NCBI GenBank assembly: GCA_028752905.1
Contig: JAQNBH010000011.1
Location: forward strand, 35,604,124 to 35,668,123
Origin: Cladorhizidae sp. MBARI D1340-BT2
Lineage: Eukaryota > Porifera > Demospongiae > Poecilosclerida > Cladorhizidae
Direction of reading: 5' to 3'
DNA length: 64,000 nt
Within the stretch, counting starts at the first letter, position 1, and each line of letters starts with the position of its first letter. The notes under the pieces were generated by a model, which saw nothing but the letters and a program-made list of their open reading frames with translations, made no database searches and was not told the DNA's origin. The position numbers and the translations under genes are program-made. Below, one piece after another: positions 57,963 through 64,000 of this stretch.

Positions 57963-58740
57963 ACATACACACACATGCACATACACACAGACACACATAT
58001 TTCCTGTAATACTATAATAATTATGCCACATCACAGAGATTCTGCTAGCACATTCCAGAGGATATTCGATGATCTAAGTGTTTCTACACTACAAAAGCAT
58101 GTCGATATATAGCTAAGTAAGTTTTTCATATAAAAAGTTTAGCAATAGAGAAAAGAAAAGAAATTGCTAGCTAGATAGTGACTAACAAGTAACAGATCAA
58201 TGTTGCTTCTAGGCTTTAATCACTTGTCCTAGCATTTATTTTTCTATTAGCAAATAGCAAATCTAGCTTCTAGGCAACTTAGTGCATATTAGTGTCACAC
58301 CCATTCTTTTGTCAGCAAAATTTATAATTATTGCCCAGATGTGTGGTAATCAACACAATTTTCTTGTTATCATGCTCTTCTAAGAAGCAGAGCTATCACC
58401 AAGGTGGTAAGATGATGTAGTTTCAATCTTAGGTAGCCAACTAAAAGTTAGGCTAACTACCCAAACACAAGTTACTTTGTTCTTTGTGACAATTATGATT
58501 ATGAGCTGGGTAGCTAGATCTGATAGAATGTTAGCTGTTAGTTTTGCTAGAGCTAATATAGCAAAAGTCATTGTATCTCAATTTTTTCAACAGAGAGTTC
58601 ATTGAGAGGAATGATGAACAACTCATATTATGATAATTTTCATCTTGTCTTCAAATTCAAGTGGATATTTTCTTAACAAGGAGACTCTGTGAAATCCAGT
58701 TCTTCAATAATTGTTAATGTTTTATATAAATGAATAAATC
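57288..58740. repeat. 1.45-kb foldback element with long inverted arms
   Basis: The left arm from 57289 (TTATTCATGTATACAAAACATTA, ...GAAGAACTGGC..., TTTGAAGACAAGATGAAAAT, ...) is the imperfect reverse complement of the right arm ending at 58738 (ATTTTCATCTTGTCTTCAAA, ...CCAGTTCTTCAATAAT...). Matching continues inward (GCTCTCAATGAACTCTCAAT; CTAGCTAC...AGCTCAT) to about 57600 and 58400. No coding region lies inside. It looks like a non-autonomous foldback transposon. Confidence 0.85.
57938..57995. repeat. (CA)n microsatellite
   Basis: ACACACACACAC with a few CATACA interruptions, in the spacer of the foldback element. Confidence 0.9.
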
Positions 58741-59215
58741 TAGAGGATTAAATTGGAGTAGGAGCTGGAAGTGAGTGTGAGGGAGTGGCTTGATAAATGC
58801 GATGGTTGGAGAGCTGAAAACTGTTGAAGAGAGTTAGTTTGTTCTTTGGAATGTCAAAGAAGCTCCACTGCCACTTGGCTACTAGTAGACAAGTGAAGCT
58901 TCGGCTGCTTGTGTTCCTCTTCAAAAATGCCCTGATCCAGATAGCAATAGAAGTCATTGTCCTAGACGTCACTTAGGGCCTGTCCAAGTACTCCAGAAAG
59001 AAATCTGGGTAAAATTGTAAGTACTCCAAATTATTCTATACCTATTTAATAGTATGAAGAGGGGAAATTCCAGTTTCTTATAATGAGAAGCTAAAACACA
59101 TAAATATGTTACCGCCAGATAATAGGATTTATCACGCACACTGAATGTAACCCGACATTACTTAAGGCAAGTGTCCCATTCTGATTTTTACGGTAAACAT
59201 GTGAATACAGAAACA

Positions 59216-59246
<31 letters not shown>

Positions 59247-60077
59247 GCCTTGTGTGGCAATATCAAGTTCTCCATCCAACTCCCCCTGCTTCTCTAGCCA
59301 ACAAGTTCTGATTTATATATTTTCTAGAAAAGTGGAGTTGCTGAATAAGCTCAGCTCTACTTATTTATTGCATAACAAACTAAGACACATGCACAAACAC
59401 TCACACCCACCTGGACAATTTTGATAAATAAATTAATGTTTTAATGAATCAACAAACTTATAGTCATTGCCAGTCAATGAAGATCTGGAGTCTTGGTTAA
59501 GCTTGTTAGGGATTAACTTGACATGATCTCAATTGTAGGAGTGGGAGAAGAGTACTAAATTGTAATAATAGGTCTTCAGGTCTGCCTTTACAACCTTGTT
59601 AACAATACAAGGTATATATATATATATATATATATGTTGAAAGTGTATTTGGAGCTAATAATTGCCAAAATCACTGTTAGGATGCAAGTTACCTGAGTGG
59701 GTTTTAGCTAAGACATGACCTTTGCCTTTCAAGGTGTGTAGTCCCAAATCACCCAAATAAGGGAACTTCCATATGTATTAGGTATATATATTTGTATATA
59801 TGTAGGTATGCATGTATATATGTGTGTGTGTATATATAAGTATATTTGTAAAAATAAATTTCACAGTAGGTTTTGTTAGGAAAACAAAACTTCAACACTT
59901 ATTAAAATTTATAATTGAGTGTTAATTGAGTTGGGTTGCAATTATAGTAACTAGAGCAAGCTAATTTGGATATGATAGGCAGTTAATTAGCTGTAAAGCA
60001 ATGAATATGTCATACAGAAAGTACCATTAAAATTTCCGGCATACCGAAAAAAAGAACCAAGTAATGTATTAGAAAGT
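58741..60077. other. Unassigned region with short microsatellites
   Basis: (ACAT)n at 59213-59244, (TA)n at 59612-59634 and TGTGTGTA/TATA tracts at 59780-59840. The 74-codon minus frame at 58748-58972 has no recognised domain. Confidence 0.45.
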
Positions 60078-60086
60078 ATTATTATT

Positions 60087-60119
<33 letters not shown>

Positions 60120-60306
60120 ATTATTATTATTATTATTGGTAGTATTATTATTATTCTTGTTGTTGTTATTAATATTATTATTAATATTATGATGATTATT
60201 GTTGTTGTTGTTATTATTATTGTTGTTATTATTGTTATTATTATTGTTGTTATTATTGTTGTTATTATTGTTGTTGTTATTAATGTTATTATTATTATTG
60301 TTGTTG

Positions 60307-60355
<49 letters not shown>
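60078..60355. repeat. (TTG)n / (TTA)n microsatellite
   Basis: Mixed TTATTATTA and TTGTTGTTG tracts. Long poly-Asn, poly-Leu and poly-Ile frames are artefacts. Confidence 0.95.
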
Positions 60356-60520
60356 GACTGCAAGGCCAGAGATTGGGCACCCTCCCAGAAGACTGCATCA
60401 CACACCTCTTTCAAAGGCTGTCCATCTGCCTCTGGAGGGGGAATGCAACCATGTGGGTTGGTCGGTTGTTAACCAGACCCCCCCTGGTTGATGGACTTTT
60501 GTAGACTGGACCATAATAAT
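60356..60520 (+). pseudogene. 3'-terminal fragment of an endonuclease-type LINE
   Basis: One frame reads LPEDCITHLFQRLSICLWRG, then NATMWVG. The LFQRLSI-x-RGNA pattern corresponds to the last residues of the LINE copies at 14090 (ISVAVQRGIAASVMG) . It is followed, like copy 1, by a C-rich segment and a TAA-type microsatellite. It is only about 165 bp long, a heavily 5'-truncated insertion. Confidence 0.5.
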
Positions 60521-60521
60521 A

Positions 60522-60752
<231 letters not shown>

Positions 60753-61109
60753 CTGTATTAACAACTATCGTTTGTGTGTACTGTTATTTAGCATTAGTGT
60801 AGCAGTAATTGACACTAGTTGTGCGTTTTGTGTGTAATTACCTTATATGGTATTGTGTGGCAGGGGCCAGAGATCAGTTCTGGTAAGAGCCAGCTGGTGG
60901 GCAACTGTAAGAAGGAGACTTCTTGACTTTGTATTAAAAGAGAATTGTGTAATGGGGTTACCTCAAAGAGGCTGAATTGTGTACTGGGTTACTTCAAGTG
61001 GTGACGATGATTTACGATGGCAATACATGGCAGTATCAGCACATTCGACCAGGGAAGAGAGGACTGGACAGCATATTGTGAAAGGCTGGACCTGTACTTC
61101 ACTGTTAAC
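60753..61109 (+). mobile_element. 5' end of a Ty3/gypsy element D
   Basis: Likely LTR sequence ends near 60998 and is followed by TGGTGACGATG (60999-61009), a primer-binding-site-like start. Gag begins at ATG 61017: MAIHGSISTFDQGREDWTAY then CERLDLYFTVNQ, the typical N-terminus of many gypsy gag proteins ('F...EDWxxYxERLxxYFxxN'). The frame is interrupted at 61110 by hAT copy C2, and the rest lies beyond the window. Confidence 0.7.
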
Positions 61110-61652
61110 CAGGGGGGTAATTTCTGGGGGGCTGGGGGGGCCATAGCCCCCCATCTTTTGGCCATAACAAGTAGTTTTCGCAAGCTGTTGAAGGTGTTGA
61201 CTAACAAGTTATAGCACATTCATAATTGTAATTGGTGTGAAATATGCTAGATAGAACAACACCATAAAACAACACCATAATATTGGTTTAAAAAACAACT
61301 TTGTTCTCAATACATGTGACCAGTTAGTGTATGTCAGGAATAACAGCCTGACAACTCAACCACCAAACAAGCCTCAGACCATACCATGGAACTAACACTT
61401 TAGGTGTGAGGATCATTTTAGCTGTTAGGATCATTTTGACATTTATATAGTTCATCTATTTCATTGGTTCATTTTGATTTTGCCATGACAGCAGTGGAGT
61501 GCCTATATAAGTAAGCTCTCCACTGCCTTATGTTGAGTTCTGCTATAAACCTAATGTGCTGGTAATCATTATTCGGAATACTAAGCAATATAAGAGTGAA
61601 CCCTAACAGTGTAGCAGGCCATATATTGACTAGTGCTGCTGCAGAGTGAATC

Positions 61653-64000
61653 ATGCCTAAAAGACAAGCCTCCTTGTTAAGTTTTTGTCAAAGTCCAACT
61701 AAGAGACAAAGGGAGTCTGAGGAGAAGGCTGATGATCAAGCCCAAGGATCTGAGAGCCAAGATGTACAGGTTGAAGAAAACCCAGAAGAATCTGAACGGG
61801 TACGTCTGTCATAATCCATCACATGATAACAACATTAAGCCTCTCAATTTTTATGTGGCATCTCAGCCTCTGATGTCAGTGAATCCTTATTAAACAATCA
61901 TATATTGACAGACCCTGTTGTTGTAGTTGTTTTAGCAAAATTAGACTTTGACTCAAGCTACAAGTACTTTTGATATCTCTCAGGAGCAGCAACAAGAAGC
62001 CAGTAGAATATCCCTGACTCTGGATACCCTTCTTCAAGTTCCCTACCAGCCAATCAACATCAAATACCCTAAAAGCAAGATGGGTCATCAACGAGCATTC
62101 CAACCAGCCTGGTACTCGCAATTTTCATGGCTGCATTATCTTCCAATTTCAGACACTATTATTTGCCACACTTGTGGCACAGCCAATTTGAAGGGACTGC
62201 TTAAGCTGGATACAAGGTCTGAAACCTCCTCTTGTCTGATGGGTTCAGAAATTGGAAAAATGCTCTGTGTAAAAACAAGGGGGCAGGGAGCAAACAGAGG
62301 TCACCTCTACCATCACCTATACCACCATCACTAAGAGCTGACATTGATGAATGTAGCTGCAATCTCAGTGTCTGGATTTCTTCTCTGAGCCTATCACATT
62401 CACTCCTCACCAGATTCTGCTGCAGTAGAGGTTTCCATAAGCACGAAAGCTCGCTATGTCACAAGCATGCAGTTGCTATGTTAACTCAACCTTGTCATAT
62501 TGATGAGCAGCTGAAGGAGCAGCTTAAGAGTCAGAAAAAGGAAAATAGGAACTGCCTCCTGAAAATCATTCAAAGTGTATCCTATCTTGCCCGGGCAAGC
62601 AAGAGGAGGAGTCAAATTTCAAGCAACTCCTCCTTCTGCGAGCTGAAGATGATAAAGTGCTTCGTAAATGGATTGAAAAGTCTTACGACAAGCATATCAG
62701 TCCAGATGCTCAGAATGAAATCTTACAAATCATGGCTCTAAAAGTGCTTCATGGTATAGCAGCTGACATAGCTGAATCTAGATGTTACAGTATCTTGGCT
62801 GATGAGAGTACAGATGCAAGCAACATTGTGATTTGCATACGTTGGGTGAATGAGATGACAGTACGTGAGGAATATATTGGTCTGATGTCAGTTTCTCAGA
62901 CCAATGCAGACACAATTGTTGCTTGCATAAAAGATGTGCTGCTACGCATGAATCTCAAAATTCAAAATGCCCGTGGGCAATGTAATGATGGATGTTCGAC
63001 CATGACTGGAACAAAAAATGGGGTTGCTGCACATATCAAGAAACTGAATGAAAAATGTCTGCTAACACACTGCTATTGCCACTCGCTTAATCTTGCTGTC
63101 GGGGATACAATAAAAATATTTCCCTGTTGAAAGACAAGCTTGATGTGGCTTATAAAATTACTAAATTAATAAAGAAGAGTCCAAATAGAGAGGCAGTATT
63201 CCGCAGAAAGCAATCAGAAATTCTGTGGCAAATGGAACATGATCTCCATGTAGACAATATTGACTCACCAACTCTGAAAATCCTCTGCCCAACAAGGTGG
63301 ACTGTCCGAGCAGCATCACTGAGTGCTATTCTGAAAAATTATGGCACTCTCATGATCCTATGGGACTGGGCACAAGACCATGTCAAAGACTCTGAAATGA
63401 AGGCAAGAATAATTGGAGTGGAGACTAAAATGCAAACTTTTAGTTTCTTCTATGGTCTTCAGCTTGCCATTGTAGTACTTTCACATTCAGATAACCTCAG
63501 CACTTGCCTTCAAAGGGCAGAGCTATGTGCAGTGGATGCTCAAGCGAATGCCAAGCTATCTGACACTGTCCTACGAGGAATACGATCAGACAGGGATGCA
63601 AGCCTCCATTGGACAAAAGTAACTCAAGCTGCTGTGAAGTTGGAACTAAAAGAGCCTTCACTTCCACGTCACTGTAAGATGCCATCAAGGTATAGTGAGG
63701 GTAATGCTCATCATGAGCACCATACCAATGTAGAGAACTTTTATCGCCAAATCTATTTTGAGGCTGTGGACACTGTAGCTAGCTACATTGAAGAGCGTTT
63801 TAATCAGAAGGACTACACAACATATGCAACCTGTGAGATGGTCCTGGAAAGGAACATTGGGGGAGGATGTCTCACAAAATGTTGACGAACTATGTGAGTT
63901 CTACACTGCGTTTGACCCTGATACCTTAAGAATCCAGCTATATATAATGGCAGAGTCCTATCGCAGTTTCAGTCACGATGAAGGTGGTGGTGATACATTG
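61653..64000 (+). pseudogene. hAT transposase C2 (TTF finger, DUF4371, partial)
   Basis: Exon 1 (61653-61799, MPKRQASLLSFCQSPTKRQ...) ends at GTACGT; exon 2 begins at 61984. The TTF finger reads RAFQPAWYSQFSWLHYLP, CHTCGTANLKGLLKLD; a one-base deletion near 62229 shifts the frame to SDGFRNWKNALCKNKG, which runs through the 150-bp insertion into GFHKHESSLCHKHAV. Then come ARASKRRSQISSNSS, a frame change near 62660, KALHGIAADIAESRCYSILA-like text with DESTD (62799-62815, catalytic Asp region), NARGQCNDGCSTMTGTKNGV, HCYCHSLNLAVGD (63067-63105), a stop at 63128, PTLKILCPTRWTVRAASL, and DYTTYATCEMVLER. The last part changes frame at about 63855, exactly as in C1. The C-terminus is outside. Confidence 0.85.
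62281..62430 (-). other. 150-bp in-frame insertion in the hAT C2 zinc finger
   Basis: It is absent from C1, where AACAAGG is followed directly by GTTTCCATAAG. Its length is exactly 50 codons with no stop in the transposase frame. On the minus strand it reads LLQQNLVRSECDRLREEIQT then LRLQLHSSMSALSDGG, a heptad-like coiled-coil pattern, preceded by a CTACTGCAG acceptor-like sequence. It could be a captured piece of a host exon in antisense. Confidence 0.55.

Larger units (their letters stand above)
61110..64000 (+). mobile_element. hAT-type DNA transposon, copy C2 (runs off window)
   Basis: The left end CAGGGGGGTAATTTC (61110-61124) equals copy C1. The body matches C1 nearly base for base except for the 710-bp segment missing from C1 and a 150-bp insertion (62281-62430) missing from C1. 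The right end is beyond 64000. Confidence 0.9.

Overview
The window is eukaryotic, AT-rich animal DNA dominated by decayed transposable elements. One gene looks intact and host-owned: a single-exon class C (GABA-B-like) receptor at 46883-48967. The repeat content is animal-type: hAT/ZMYM-like transposons with spliced first exons, Ty3/gypsy elements, two kinds of LINE, TTAGGG-bearing minisatellite, and long AT-rich microsatellites. A marine invertebrate is likely. A demosponge is a plausible guess because of the unusual GABA-B-like receptor among invertebrate repeats, but the sequence alone does not prove it.

Layout. 1-1550: tail of an old LINE with a small palindromic element inside. 2348-13116: Ty3/gypsy element A, whose integrase lies before its reverse transcriptase. 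It is split by a hAT element (about 4400-10060), which in turn holds a different DNA element (about 6520-9790) coding for an unfamiliar transposase-like protein. 14090-16970: LINE with a C-terminal restriction-like endonuclease, running into microsatellites up to 18.3 kb. 19.9-21.5 kb: internally deleted gypsy element. 22.1-33.4 kb: a jockey/CR1-type LINE on the minus strand, split by a hAT (22263-25861, 5-bp duplication GAGTG) and by a complete gypsy element B (26238-31913, 5-bp duplication GCATA). The LINE reading frame resumes across both. 34533-37127: hAT copy C1. 37.4-46.5 kb: mostly non-coding, with microsatellites and several foldback elements. 46.9-49.2 kb: receptor gene. 50.2-55.7 kb: second copy of the endonuclease LINE (minus strand) split by a hAT (52030-55545, 5-bp duplication TATCC). 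57288-58740: a 1.45-kb foldback element. 60.0-60.8 kb: microsatellites around a LINE tail. 60.8-64.0 kb: start of another gypsy gag, interrupted by hAT copy C2, which runs off the window.

The genes do not form an operon or pathway; the history is one of nested insertion. The points most worth following are the transposase-like 'SDG' element with its own repeated TACGTMCGTCACA motif, two gypsy elements with a Gmr1-like (copia-like) domain order, and a palindromic repeat family whose core resembles a hammerhead ribozyme.
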